Part shown: positions 33,381-43,147 of the stretch, in pieces
Layout: each line of letters begins with the position of its first letter
How positions within the stretch are numbered: position 1 is the stretch's first letter
Assembly (NCBI RefSeq): GCF_009857595.1
Contig: NZ_WWCU01000005.1
Location: 186,001 to 250,000 of the forward strand
Source of the DNA: Pseudoduganella aquatica
GTDB lineage: Bacteria > Pseudomonadota > Gammaproteobacteria > Burkholderiales > Burkholderiaceae_D
Direction of reading: 5' to 3'
Length of the DNA: 64,000 nt
Position numbers and translations under genes: made by a program
The notes under the pieces: model-generated
Told to the model about the DNA's origin: nothing
What the model saw: the letters and a program-made list of their open reading frames with translations, nothing else
The model's database searches: none

Positions 33381-34571
33381 TTAGGCCAGGATTTTTGCTA
33401 CCACGCCGGCGCCGACGGTACGGCCGCCTTCGCGGATTGCAAAACGCAGACCTTCTTCCATAGCGATCGGGTTGATCAGCTTAACAGTGATCGACACGTT
33501 GTCGCCTGGCATAACCATTTCTTTGTCCGCTGGCAGTTCGATCGAACCGGTCACGTCAGTCGTACGGAAGTAGAACTGTGGACGATAGTTGTTGAAGAAC
33601 GGGGTGTGACGGCCGCCTTCGTCTTTCGACAGAACATAGATCTCGCCGGTGAAGTGGTTGTGCGGCTTGATCGAGCCTGGCTTCGCCAGAACCTGACCAC
33701 GCTGTACGTCTTCACGCTTGGTGCCGCGCAGCAGCAGACCAACGTTGTCGCCTGCCTGACCCTGGTCCAGCAGCTTGCGGAACATTTCCACGCCGGTGCA
33801 GGTGGTTTTCACGGTGTCGGTGATACCAACGATTTCGATCTCTTCGCCGACCTTGATGATACCGCGCTCAACGCGACCGGTCACCACGGTGCCGCGGCCC
33901 GAGATCGAGAACACGTCTTCCACTGGCATCAAGAAGGCGCCGTCCACTGCGCGCTCTGGCGTAGGGATGTAGCTGTCCAGTGCGTCGGCCAGAGCCATGA
34001 TGGCTACTTCGCCCAGAGGACCAGTGTCGCCGTCCAGTGCTTTACGTGCCGAACCTTTGATGATTGGCAGGTCGTCGCCTGGGAACTCGTATTTCGACAG
34101 CAGCTCGCGCACTTCCATCTCAACCAGTTCCAGCAGCTCTTCGTCGTCGACCAGGTCGCACTTGTTCAGGAACACAACGATGTATGGAACGCCAACTTGG
34201 CGGGCCAGCAGGATGTGCTCGCGGGTCTGTGGCATTGGGCCGTCAGCTGCGGAGCAAACCAGGATCGCGCCGTCCATCTGCGCTGCACCGGTAATCATGT
34301 TTTTGATGTAGTCGGCGTGGCCTGGGCAGTCAACGTGAGCGTAGTGACGCGATGCGGTCTCGTACTCAACGTGGGCGGTGTTGATGGTAATGCCGCGTGC
34401 TTTTTCTTCTGGAGCAGCATCGATCTGGTCGTATGCTTTGGCTTCGCCGCCGAATTTCTTCGACAGAACGGTAGCGATTGCAGCCGTCAGGGTGGTCTTG
34501 CCATGGTCAACGTGACCGATGGTGCCGACGTTCACGTGCGGTTTAGTCCGCTCGAATTTACCTTTTGCCAT
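33381..34571 (-). CDS. tuf: Translation elongation factor Tu
   Basis: A 396-residue EF-Tu with the G1 motif GHVDHGKT, G3 DCPGHADY, G4 NKCD and full domains II and III. It delivers aminoacyl-tRNA to the ribosome. An AGGAG Shine-Dalgarno lies 7 bp upstream. Its place after the tRNA-Tyr-Gly-Thr cluster matches the tufB locus of E. coli; many betaproteobacteria have a second, nearly identical copy in the str operon, which is not in this window. Confidence 0.99.
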   Translation of the reverse strand: MAKGKFERTKPHVNVGTIGHVDHGKTTLTAAIATVLSKKFGGEAKAYDQIDAAPEEKARGITINTAHVEYETASRHYAHVDCPGHADYIKNMITGAAQMDGAILVCSAADGPMPQTREHILLARQVGVPYIVVFLNKCDLVDDEELLELVEMEVRELLSKYEFPGDDLPIIKGSARKALDGDTGPLGEVAIMALADALDSYIPTPERAVDGAFLMPVEDVFSISGRGTVVTGRVERGIIKVGEEIEIVGITDTVKTTCTGVEMFRKLLDQGQAGDNVGLLLRGTKREDVQRGQVLAKPGSIKPHNHFTGEIYVLSKDEGGRHTPFFNNYRPQFYFRTTDVTGSIELPADKEMVMPGDNVSITVKLINPIAMEEGLRFAIREGGRTVGAGVVAKILA

Positions 34572-34653
34572 TTTAGACTCCTAACAATTTGATAAGTGTG
34601 CAGGGCACGCGCCCGACTGCTTGAGGATGCTGCTTGCTTGATACTGCGAATTC

Positions 34654-34728
<75 letters not shown>

Positions 34729-34766
34729 TTTATTTGTTGCGATGTACCACATAGATGCAAGCTAAC

Positions 34767-34840
34767 TGGAGCGGGTGAAGGGAATCGAACCCTCGTCGTA
34801 AGCTTGGAAGGCTTCTGCTCTACCATTGAGCTACACCCGC
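34767..34840 (-). tRNA. tRNA-Gly (TCC anticodon)
   Basis: A 74-base gene with acceptor GCGGGTG/CACCCGC, D arm TAGCTCAATGGTAGAGCA, anticodon TCC in CTTCCAAG, T loop GTTCGATTC and encoded CCA. It lies between tRNA-Tyr and tRNA-Thr. Confidence 0.97.
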
Positions 34841-34889
34841 GAGGTTTAGATCATCTTCACTGCTATCACTCAGTTTTCTTGCAAAAACT

Positions 34890-34973
<84 letters not shown>

Positions 34974-34987
34974 GCGAGGAACCGCAG

Positions 34988-35016
34988 AGTATGAAGCAAC
35001 TTCTTTGACTTGTCAA
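34988..35016 (-). promoter_or_regulatory. Sigma70-type promoter for the tRNA-Tyr/Gly/Thr-tuf operon
   Basis: On the minus strand a perfect -35 TTGACA (35011-35016) is followed after 17 bp by CATACT (34988-34993, four of six matches to TATAAT). A GC-rich discriminator (GCGGTTCC) leads into the tRNA-Tyr gene, the usual feature of stringently controlled stable-RNA promoters. Confidence 0.75.
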
Positions 35017-35170
35017 CACTGTCTGCAGAATTTTTCGACTTCATTTTCTGCAAGCTGCGATGTTTCGTCTGCTTCGGGGCGAGATTGTAATCACAAGAAT
35101 GTGATTGTGCAAGTGTTGTTTTTAAGTTGAATGATTTCTTATAGAATCGACATCTTGACGCACTCGTCCG

Positions 35171-38100
35171 ATGCGCCGGAACTGGCCCCGACTGGAGCAG
35201 CCGATTTTGCAAGCACACGCCTTTCCCCCAGCCCCCTCCTCCCGCCGGCGCTCCCTGCTGCTGGCCAACGCCGCCCTGCTGCTGGCCTATCTGGCCGCCG
35301 GCCGCCTGGGCCTGGAGATGGCGCTGGGCGCAGCCTACGCCAGCCCGCTGTTCGTGCCGGCCGGCATCGCCCTGGCCACGGTGTTTACGCTGGGGCCGCG
35401 CCTGCTGCCGGCGGTGGCGCTGGGCGCGGTGCTGGTCAACCTGCTGCCGCTGGGCAGCGCCGCCGCGCCGGGCTGGCCTTCGGGACTGGCCCTGCTGGCC
35501 GCACTGGCCGCCGGCGCCGGCGCCACCCTGCAAGCCTGGGTGGCCATGCTGGTGCTGCGGCGCGCGGTGCAGCCGGCGCTGGGGCGCGGACGCGACGTGC
35601 TGGGCTTTATGCTGCTGGCGCCGCTGCTGGCCCTGGTCAGCTGCACGGTGGCGATAGGCGGCAACGGCCTGCTCGGCACGCTGCCCCCGGCCGCGCTGCC
35701 GGTCAACTGGTTCACCTGGTGGCTGGGCGACACCACCGGCATCCTGCTGGCCGCGCCGCTGACCTGGATCGCCATCGGCCAGCCGCGCCCGCTGTGGCGC
35801 CGCCGCCGCTGGCTGGCGGGCCTGCCGCTGCTGGTCTCGAGCGCGGTGTTCGTCGGCATCTACTTCCAGGTCGAACACTGGGAGAACGTGCAGCAGCTGC
35901 AAACCTTCCGCCTCAAGTCGCAGCAGCTGGGCGACTTGCTGCAAGCCCAGTTCAGCGAGCACGAGCGCTTCATCTACGCCATGTCCAAGGCGCTCAACGA
36001 CCCGCAGCGCGCAATCGCCGCGAGCGACTTCAGCAATTTCGCCTCCGGCTATCTCGACAAGCGCCCCGAGCTGCTGTCCATGAGCTGGCTCAAGCCCATT
36101 GGCCGCGCGCAGCGCGCCGCTTACGAACAATGGGGCAAGCAGGCCATCGATCCCGCCTTCGAAGTGCGCGAAGGCGGCGGCGAGCACCGCATGCAGCGCG
36201 CCGGCGAACGCCCGGAATACATGGTGTCGACCTATATCGAGCCCATCAGCAGCAGGCGCTACCTCGGCATCGACTTCCTCAGCGAGCCGGTGCGCGCCGA
36301 GGCCGTGCGGCAGGCGCTGCGCAGCGGCCAGCCCTCGGTCAGCGCTCCCATCTCGCTGTTCCGCCATGCAGAGAAGAACGGCCTGATCCTGCTGCAGGCC
36401 GTGCAGGCGCCGGGCGACGCCGCCAGCACCATAGGCATGCTGCTGATCTCCATCCATGCGGACTCCTACATCGAACGCGCCATCGCGCAGGTGAACTTCC
36501 CGGCCATGCAGGTGCGCCTGCAGGACGCGAGCGCCGCGCAGCCGCGCACCCTGTACGACCACCTTCCGCCTTCCGTGCGGGGCGCGGCGGACGGCGCGGC
36601 GGCAAGTGCGGCGGCGCAGGTGCAGCGCCGCCTGCGCTTCGGCGGCCGCGACTACCTGCTGACCGCGGCGCCCACGGCCGACTACGCGGCGGCCCAGCGC
36701 GGCTGGCAGAGCTGGACCGTGCTGACCTGCGGCCTGCTGCTGACGGCGCTGCTGGGCGGCATGATGCTGCTGATCTCGGGCGAGCGCGCGCTGATCCAGG
36801 ACCAGGTGAAGGACGCCACGCGCCGCCTGCGCGAGCGCGAAGCGCGCCTGCAGGCCATCCTCGACAAGGCGGCCGACGCCATCCTCACCATCGCCAGCGA
36901 CGGCACGCTGGTGTCGGCCAACGGCGCGGCCGGGCGCCTGTTCGGCTACGCGCCCGAGCAAATGCCCGGCCTGCGCCTGGAGCATCTGCTGCCGCTGGCC
37001 GAAGGCGAGACCGCCTCCGGCCTGCTGCGCGCGGTCGCCAGCGGCGTGACCCACGAGCACGAAGCCACCGGCTGGCGCAGCGACGGCAGCGCCTTCCCGC
37101 TGGCGCTGTCGGTGAGCGAGGTCGAGCTGCCGGACGAGCACCTGTTCGTCGCCATCCTGCACGACCTGACCGAGCAGCAACGCGCGCAGGAGCGCATCCA
37201 CCGCCTGGCCCACCACGACCCGCTCACGGGGCTGGACAACCGCTTGTCGCTGAACCTGCGCCTGGACCAGCTGCTGGCCCAGGCGCGCCGCAGCCAGGGC
37301 ACCGGCGCGGTGATGTTCATCGACCTCGACCACTTCAAGAAAATCAACGACACGCACGGCCACCAGGTGGGCGATCTGCTGCTGATCGGCGTGGCCAACC
37401 GGCTGCGCGAACTGCTGCGCGAAATCGACTCCATCGCCCGCCTGGGCGGCGATGAATTCATCGTCCTGGCGGGCAGCGCACCCGGCAACCCGATTACGCC
37501 GGACAGCGCCAGCCAGATCGCGGTGCGCATCGTCGACGCGCTCAGCGCGCCATTTGTGCTGCAGGGGAAAACCATCCACAGCGGCGCCAGCGTGGGCGTG
37601 GCCATGTTCCCGTCCGACGGCGGCGACGCCCCCACGCTGCTGCGCCACGCCGACACCGCCATGTACGCCGCCAAGAGCCAGGGCCGGGGCAATTTCCAGT
37701 TCTTCTCGCCTTCGATGAACGCCGCCACGCATGAACGGCTGCTGCTGGAAAGCCGGCTGTGGCAGGCGCTGGAGCAAAACGAATTCGAGCTCTACCTGCA
37801 GGCGCAGGTGGAACTGGAGGGCGGCGGCGTGATCGGCGCCGAGGCGCTGCTGCGCTGGCACCATCCCGAGCTGGGCATGGTGGGGCCGGACCGCTTTATC
37901 CCCATCGCCGAGGAATCGGGCCTGATACTGCCGCTGGGCGACTGGGTGCTGAGGCGCGCCGTGGAACGGCTGCAGCTGTGGCGGGACGGCGGCCTGGGCC
38001 ATCTGCGGCTGGCGGTCAACCTGTCGGCGCGGCAATGCCACGGCAGCGCGCTGCTGCCGCAGCTGGACCGGCTGCTGGCCGAGAGCGGCATCAACCCCGC

Positions 38101-38533
38101 CCTGCTGGAGCTGGAGATCACCGAATCGGCCGCCATGCAGGATCCCGAGCACAGCCGCAAGCTGCTGCGCGAACTGCGCTCGCGCGGGCTGAAGGTGGCC
38201 ATCGACGACTTCGGCACCGGCTACTCCTCGCTGAGCTACCTGAAGCTGTTCGAGCTGGACCGCATCAAGATCGACCGGGGCTTTGTGAAGGACATCGAGA
38301 CCGACCCGAACGACGCGGTGATCGTCGCCGCCACCATCGCGCTGGCCCATTCGCTGGGGCTGGCGGTGGTGGCCGAGGGCGTGGAAACGGCGGCCCAGCG
38401 CGAGTTCCTGCGCAGCAAAGGCTGCGAGGAAGCGCAGGGCTATCTGTTCGCCCGGCCGGTGCCGGTGGAGCAGTTTGAGGCGCTGGCGCGCGCCGGCATG
38501 GCGGGTTACGCCGAGCTCGGCGCCCCCAGCTAA
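35171..38533 (+). CDS. Membrane c-di-GMP protein: MASE1-CHASE-like-PAS-GGDEF-EAL
   Basis: The 1120-residue protein has an N-terminal multi-helix MASE1 domain (about 30-225), a periplasmic CHASE-like region (about 230-510) and a membrane segment (513-535). A PAS domain (555-665) follows, then GGDEF (672-845, intact RLGGDEF at 757-763) and EAL (855-1110, EALLRWHHPE starting at 891, later IDDFGTGYSSLSYL). Both catalytic signatures are intact, so it may make or break c-di-GMP depending on signal. The last eleven residues (MAGYAELGAPS) and the stop codon are encoded by a copy of the GGCGGGTTA palindrome. The start ATG has no strong Shine-Dalgarno, so the first 30 residues are uncertain. Confidence 0.92.
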   Translation: MRRNWPRLEQPILQAHAFPPAPSSRRRSLLLANAALLLAYLAAGRLGLEMALGAAYASPLFVPAGIALATVFTLGPRLLPAVALGAVLVNLLPLGSAAAPGWPSGLALLAALAAGAGATLQAWVAMLVLRRAVQPALGRGRDVLGFMLLAPLLALVSCTVAIGGNGLLGTLPPAALPVNWFTWWLGDTTGILLAAPLTWIAIGQPRPLWRRRRWLAGLPLLVSSAVFVGIYFQVEHWENVQQLQTFRLKSQQLGDLLQAQFSEHERFIYAMSKALNDPQRAIAASDFSNFASGYLDKRPELLSMSWLKPIGRAQRAAYEQWGKQAIDPAFEVREGGGEHRMQRAGERPEYMVSTYIEPISSRRYLGIDFLSEPVRAEAVRQALRSGQPSVSAPISLFRHAEKNGLILLQAVQAPGDAASTIGMLLISIHADSYIERAIAQVNFPAMQVRLQDASAAQPRTLYDHLPPSVRGAADGAAASAAAQVQRRLRFGGRDYLLTAAPTADYAAAQRGWQSWTVLTCGLLLTALLGGMMLLISGERALIQDQVKDATRRLREREARLQAILDKAADAILTIASDGTLVSANGAAGRLFGYAPEQMPGLRLEHLLPLAEGETASGLLRAVASGVTHEHEATGWRSDGSAFPLALSVSEVELPDEHLFVAILHDLTEQQRAQERIHRLAHHDPLTGLDNRLSLNLRLDQLLAQARRSQGTGAVMFIDLDHFKKINDTHGHQVGDLLLIGVANRLRELLREIDSIARLGGDEFIVLAGSAPGNPITPDSASQIAVRIVDALSAPFVLQGKTIHSGASVGVAMFPSDGGDAPTLLRHADTAMYAAKSQGRGNFQFFSPSMNAATHERLLLESRLWQALEQNEFELYLQAQVELEGGGVIGAEALLRWHHPELGMVGPDRFIPIAEESGLILPLGDWVLRRAVERLQLWRDGGLGHLRLAVNLSARQCHGSALLPQLDRLLAESGINPALLELEITESAAMQDPEHSRKLLRELRSRGLKVAIDDFGTGYSSLSYLKLFELDRIKIDRGFVKDIETDPNDAVIVAATIALAHSLGLAVVAEGVETAAQREFLRSKGCEEAQGYLFARPVPVEQFEALARAGMAGYAELGAPS

Positions 38534-38539
38534 CCCGCC
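38500..38539. repeat. GGCGGGTTA/TAACCCGCC palindromic repeat, copy 3
   Basis: GGCGGGTTA (38500-38508) and TAACCCGCC (38531-38539) flank a 22-base GC-rich centre. It overlaps the end of the GGDEF-EAL gene, whose stop TAA (38531-38533) is the first triplet of the right arm. Confidence 0.8.
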
Positions 38540-38566
38540 CGACGGTCACGGCAAGCTGAGGAAGCG

Positions 38567-39577
38567 CTAGCGCAGCAGGGGCGCGATGTCCTCGCCCAGC
38601 TTCTCCTGCGCCAGCGGGAGGATGCGGCTGGCGTCGCCGGACGCCAGCACGGCGCTGATCCATTCCTGCACGGCGGCGCGGCCATGGCGGCTTTCAAGGC
38701 CGTCGAACAGCGCCAGCGCCGCACCGTAAAGGCCCTCCACGTCGGACATGTCCTGCACGAAGTCGCCGGGGCCGAATTTGAACGGCCCTTTCGGCACATA
38801 GGACGGATCTTTCGCCTTGAGGGCGCGTTCCTCGCTGCTCATCTGGCGTTCTATTGCCTCCGGACGGACACGCATGCCGCCCCAGGCGCCCAGATGGGGC
38901 GCGTCCAGCTTTGCGCGCTCGGCGGCCAGCCCGGCGCGCCGCTGCTCGGCCATGTCGGGCCGCACCTGGCGCGTGACCTGCAGGCCCGCCCATTCCGCAT
39001 GCCCCTCCTGGAACCAGCGCGGCAGTTTGAAGGCGGCGCGGGACTGGCTGAAGTGCACCTGCTCGTGGGGCATCACCCCGATCAGGAAATGCAGCGCGGC
39101 TTCGTCCCAGGCGGCCGAGCGGAACACATTCAGCCAGCGCGCCTCGCCGGTCTTGGGAGCCACATAATCCGGCTTGGTGGTGATGGTCATGGCCGACCAG
39201 TGCACGTCCCGGCGCGCGTCGGGAATGACGGGAGCCAGCAGGTCCAGCAGGCCGAGGTAGCACGCGGCCTTGGACTCCACGCCCTGGGCCAGCGCGGGCT
39301 CGAAATAAATCCTGGCCGTAGCGCCTGTCGCCGCCGAACGCGCCTCGGCATACGGCAGATCGCCCACAGCGCCGGGCGCCACGGTCACGGCAATGCCGGG
39401 CACGGCTGCGGCGCCGGCGGCGGCCAGGCTGCAGGCCTGGTCCAGCGCCCCGGTGGGCGCTGGCTGCGCCGCCGCTGCCGCCGCGCAAACGGACAATTGC
39501 AGCGCCGGCAGCAGCCGGCGCCGGACGGCAGGCTTGAATTGGAAATTAGCGAATTGCAGACGACCTTTCACACACAC
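38567..39577 (-). CDS. Secreted HExxH protein, peptidase MA-like
   Basis: A 336-residue protein with an N-terminal export signal (hydrophobic stretch at about 20-37, likely cleavage after AAAAAAQ). The centre has GVMPHEQVHFSQSR followed by PRWFQEGHAEWAG, the HExxH...EG pattern of gluzincin-type (peptidase MA-like) zinc peptidases. A periplasmic metallopeptidase is likely, with unknown substrate. No close neighbour shares its strand and spacing to suggest an operon; it converges with the GGDEF-EAL gene. Confidence 0.7.
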   Translation of the reverse strand: MCVKGRLQFANFQFKPAVRRRLLPALQLSVCAAAAAAQPAPTGALDQACSLAAAGAAAVPGIAVTVAPGAVGDLPYAEARSAATGATARIYFEPALAQGVESKAACYLGLLDLLAPVIPDARRDVHWSAMTITTKPDYVAPKTGEARWLNVFRSAAWDEAALHFLIGVMPHEQVHFSQSRAAFKLPRWFQEGHAEWAGLQVTRQVRPDMAEQRRAGLAAERAKLDAPHLGAWGGMRVRPEAIERQMSSEERALKAKDPSYVPKGPFKFGPGDFVQDMSDVEGLYGAALALFDGLESRHGRAAVQEWISAVLASGDASRILPLAQEKLGEDIAPLLR

Positions 39578-39659
39578 TCCCCGTGACGATTTGCGCCATC
39601 ATTCCACGGCGAAACCTTTTCGGTTAGTTAATTTTGGTAAATTCTGGTAAAGGCCGGAC

Positions 39660-41207
39660 TCAGGACGGCGTCAGCGCCACCAGCACCTGGCCCTTGAGGG
39701 CGCGGATCAGCGAGGTTTCGTCGGGCGGCACGCCTTCGGGCGCCGGCTCGCTGCGGTCGGCGTAGAACAGGCCCAGCTGCACGCCCTGCACCACCAGCGG
39801 CAGCACGATGAAGCTGCGCGCGTCCGGCAGCAGCTTGCGGTGCCAGGCCGGCAGCAGGTCGCGGATTTTCGGCGTGCTGGCGTCGGCGATCATCAGGTCG
39901 GCGTCGTTCTGCATGGCCAGGTGGAACAGGTCGCTGCCGGGCGCCATCGGAAACGCGAACTCGGCCATGCGCGCGGCGTGTTTTTCGCCGAACGCGATGC
40001 GCGCCCGGAAGGTGCCTGCGCGCGCGTCCTTCAGGCACACGGTGGCGTAGCGGAAACCCATGCTGCGGTACAGGGTTTCGAGCACCGCCTGGATCACCTC
40101 GTTGACCTTGCAGCGCCCCGCCGCGCGCATCTGCGCCACTTCCTGCACGCCCGCCAGCAGCTGCTCGCGCGCGTTGTAGGGCTTGCCGCTGGCGTGCTGG
40201 CCTTCGGGCAGCTTGCCGCCCGCGTCCATGGTGGCCAGCAGCAGCACATTGGGCAGGCCCTCGGCGCTCTCCTCGGCCGGCGGCGGCGCCGGCTGCAGCT
40301 GCAGCGTGTCCAGCAGCTCGTCCATCTCGCCGCGTATCGCGCCCAGCATCTCCGCCATCCGCTGCCGCTCCAGTCCCAGCGCCGCGCCGTAGCGCTCGAA
40401 CAGGGCCTTGAGCACGTCGTCCGCCAGCCCGCCCGGGCGCACCAGCGCGCGCGCCGCGTCCATGCTGAAGGAGACCACCAGCCGCACCCAGTCCTGCCGG
40501 TTCGGCGGCGGCTTCTGCACCGGCGCCGGCGGCAGCGCGCCGATGGAGCGCACGATCACGTCCGGGATCTTCCATTCGTTGAGGATGGCGGCCGACAGCG
40601 TGTCGTAGGTGCTGCCCAGTATCATCTGCGAGGCCTGGCTGATGCTGTGCGCACCGCCCGCCACCAGCACATTGATCTCGCGGTAGCGCTCGTGATGCTG
40701 GGACGCGATCAGCAGCGGGCCGATATTCTTGAACAGGGCGCCGATGGAGGCTTCCTCCGCCCCCTGGTAGGCCGACAGGCGCGCCAGCTCGCGCCCGATC
40801 AGGCTGGCGCACAGCGCCGCCTCCAGCTCCACCCGCACGCTTTGCGCGTGCTTGCTGTTGGCCAGCGTGTCCACCAGCAGCATGGCCAGCGCGGTGGTCT
40901 TCACGTTGTCGAAGCCGAGCAGGGAAATGGCGCGCGAGATGGTGGTGACGGCGATGCCGCCCACGGTGCGGTAGCGCGGCGTGTTGGCAATGCGCAGCAC
41001 TTTCTGCGTCAGCGCGGCGTCCGACAGCACGTAGTAGGCCAGCTCCTGGGTGCCGCCCTCGTCCGAGTCCACCAGCTGCACCACGCGCGCCACCGACACG
41101 CCCAGCGCGAACACGCCCTCGTCGCTGCACAGCTTTTTCAGCAGGGGACCGCGCACGGGGCGCGTGTCGAGGCTGGCGGGCGATGGGGGCGGCGAAGCAG
41201 ACGGCAT
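39660..41207 (-). CDS. HDOD domain protein with C-terminal GAF-like domain
   Basis: A 515-residue protein. Residues about 20-230 are an HDOD domain (LSDAALTQKVLRIANTPRYR, then AISLLGFDNVKTTALAML), a non-enzymatic relative of HD phosphohydrolases common in signalling proteins. The C-terminal third (about 370-510) looks like a GAF domain (ILETLYRSMGFRYATVCLKD-type start, ending FYADRSEPAPEG). It likely acts as a signalling adaptor. It is 67 bp downstream of the receiver-TPR gene on the same strand. Confidence 0.85.
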   Translation of the reverse strand: MPSASPPPSPASLDTRPVRGPLLKKLCSDEGVFALGVSVARVVQLVDSDEGGTQELAYYVLSDAALTQKVLRIANTPRYRTVGGIAVTTISRAISLLGFDNVKTTALAMLLVDTLANSKHAQSVRVELEAALCASLIGRELARLSAYQGAEEASIGALFKNIGPLLIASQHHERYREINVLVAGGAHSISQASQMILGSTYDTLSAAILNEWKIPDVIVRSIGALPPAPVQKPPPNRQDWVRLVVSFSMDAARALVRPGGLADDVLKALFERYGAALGLERQRMAEMLGAIRGEMDELLDTLQLQPAPPPAEESAEGLPNVLLLATMDAGGKLPEGQHASGKPYNAREQLLAGVQEVAQMRAAGRCKVNEVIQAVLETLYRSMGFRYATVCLKDARAGTFRARIAFGEKHAARMAEFAFPMAPGSDLFHLAMQNDADLMIADASTPKIRDLLPAWHRKLLPDARSFIVLPLVVQGVQLGLFYADRSEPAPEGVPPDETSLIRALKGQVLVALTPS

Positions 41208-41274
41208 GGTGCGGTATCCAGCTATGCCCTATCAGGGCGGCAATCCATTGTAGCGCCGCGCGCGCCGCGCCGCG

Positions 41275-42966
41275 TCAGATTGCCGCCAGCCGTCCGGCCC
41301 GGATGTTGTATTTCTTCAATATGTCCTGGTGCAGGGCGGACAGCGCGCCCAGCTTGGGGTTGGACGGGTCCAGCCGCCGCACGCTGGCGATCAGGTTCAG
41401 CGCGTCCTGCCCCAGGGTGCCGTCCCAGCCGGTGTTCTCCAGGCATTTGAGCACCGCCACGGCCGCGTTGAAGACCACCTGGCCGTTGTCGGGCAGCTTG
41501 GCCACCGCTTCCATCATCAGCTCGACGGCGCCCTTGTAGTCGCCTTCCTTGGCGCGCGCGGCGCCCACGGCCACCATGTCCACCACTTCCTGCCGGCTTT
41601 CCGCCGCCAGCTGCTGCGCCAGCTCGCCCTGCCCCGCGTCCTCCAGCACGCGCATGGCCTTGGCCATGGCGGCGGGGTTGCCGGCATTGCGCATCACGCC
41701 GCGCAGCACTTCGGCGGCCTGCTCCGGCTTGCCGCCTTCCAGGCAGGTGCGCGCCAGGTCCAGCCGCAAGTCGTTGGACAGGCCGGTGGCGCGGCGGCAG
41801 CCGGCCAGCGCGAACTGGATGGATTCGTCCAGCCGCGTCTGGTTGCCGGTGTACTCGTGCAGCATGGCCGAGGAGATGGCGCTGCACACGGCCGTGTTGC
41901 GCTGCCCGGCCAGCGATTTGTCCAGGTCGCGGATGACGGCGGCGGCCTGCACCGGATCGCCCTTGCGCACCAGCGTGGACACCAGCCGCGCGTGGTCCTC
42001 GGGGTCGCGGAATTCGGAATAGCGGGCCTTGCTGACCACCTGCTTCCAGGCCTGCTCGGCGGCGTCCAGGTCGCCCGCCTCCAGCGCCACCTCGCCCAGC
42101 CTGCGCAAACGGCGCACGGCGTGCGGCGACAGCTCCACCGCCTCGCTCAGCACGGCTTGCGCGCCGCTCCAGTCGCTGCCCACCTCGTGGGTGCGCGCCA
42201 GCCAGTCATAGGCGTCCAGGAAGCGCTTGTTCTGCTCCACCAGCGCGCCCAGCATGGCCTGCGACTCGCTGTGCAGGCCTTGCAGGAACAGGCACTTGGC
42301 CTGGCCCAGCCGCGCCCAGTGGATGTTTTTGCTGGCGTACAGCTCCGCGTAGATGGGTTCGGCCAGTTCCGGCTCGCCGAGCTCCATGTGCAGCTCGGCG
42401 CGCAGGCGCTGGAAGTCGGCCACGTAGCGCGGCTGCTGCTGCTCGCCGTCCAGGCAGGCGGCGATGGCGCCGCGCTGGTCGCCCAGCGCCACCAGCTGGT
42501 GGATGCCGGACAGCGCCTGGCGCTTGTCGAAGGCGCGCGCGATGCGCTCCAGCATATTGTCGGCCGTGAAAGGTTTCAGGATGTAGTCGTTGGGCTGCAG
42601 CTCGGCGGCGCTGACCACCTTGTTGAACTGGCCCTCGCCGGTGACCATGAAAAACAGCGTGGCGGGCTGGATCAGGCGGTGGTGGCGCAGGTCCTCCAGC
42701 ATCTGCTGGCCGTCCTGGCCACCGTCCAGGCAGTATTCGCACAGCACGATGTCGTAAGTCTTGCTGGAAAGCATGCGGATGGCCTGACCGGAACTGCTGG
42801 CGTCCTCGATCCGGGTCACGCCGCACAGGTTGAGCATATTGTGCAGGCTGGCACGCATGCCGGGATGCGGCTCGATGGTGAGCGCGCTGACGCCGGCTGC
42901 AAGGCCGGCTGTAAGGCGTGCAGGCTGGCTGGCCCGCCCCGCGGTGAAACCCATAGGCTGATTCAT
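41275..42966 (-). CDS. Degenerate receiver domain fused to TPR-like repeats
   Basis: A 563-residue protein. Residues 27-140 have the fold of a response-regulator receiver (IEPHPGMRASL, then YDIVLCEYCLDG, and YILKPF with K131). The normal phospho-acceptor aspartate is glutamate (E77) and the acidic pair at strand one is reduced to E32. The rest is helical, with TPR-like repeats up to about 550. It is probably a phosphorylation-independent scaffold or is locked in an active-like state. The ATG at 42966 has GGAAAG about 5 bp upstream and starts MNQPMGFTAG; longer upstream frames look non-coding. Confidence 0.8.
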   Translation of the reverse strand: MNQPMGFTAGRASQPARLTAGLAAGVSALTIEPHPGMRASLHNMLNLCGVTRIEDASSSGQAIRMLSSKTYDIVLCEYCLDGGQDGQQMLEDLRHHRLIQPATLFFMVTGEGQFNKVVSAAELQPNDYILKPFTADNMLERIARAFDKRQALSGIHQLVALGDQRGAIAACLDGEQQQPRYVADFQRLRAELHMELGEPELAEPIYAELYASKNIHWARLGQAKCLFLQGLHSESQAMLGALVEQNKRFLDAYDWLARTHEVGSDWSGAQAVLSEAVELSPHAVRRLRRLGEVALEAGDLDAAEQAWKQVVSKARYSEFRDPEDHARLVSTLVRKGDPVQAAAVIRDLDKSLAGQRNTAVCSAISSAMLHEYTGNQTRLDESIQFALAGCRRATGLSNDLRLDLARTCLEGGKPEQAAEVLRGVMRNAGNPAAMAKAMRVLEDAGQGELAQQLAAESRQEVVDMVAVGAARAKEGDYKGAVELMMEAVAKLPDNGQVVFNAAVAVLKCLENTGWDGTLGQDALNLIASVRRLDPSNPKLGALSALHQDILKKYNIRAGRLAAI

Positions 42967-43147
42967 TATTCTTTCCGCAATCCGTCTGCGCATGGGCGAG
43001 GCGCACGTGATGGCAGCGGCGCGCAGGGATGCGGCGGCAGACTGCCTGTAGGCAAAGTATATTACGGAAGTGTGAGAATCTGTGACATTCCCCTGAAAAT
43101 GCGGCATTGCAGCGGGGCCAACCCGCCACAATGCCGCAGCGGATGTC

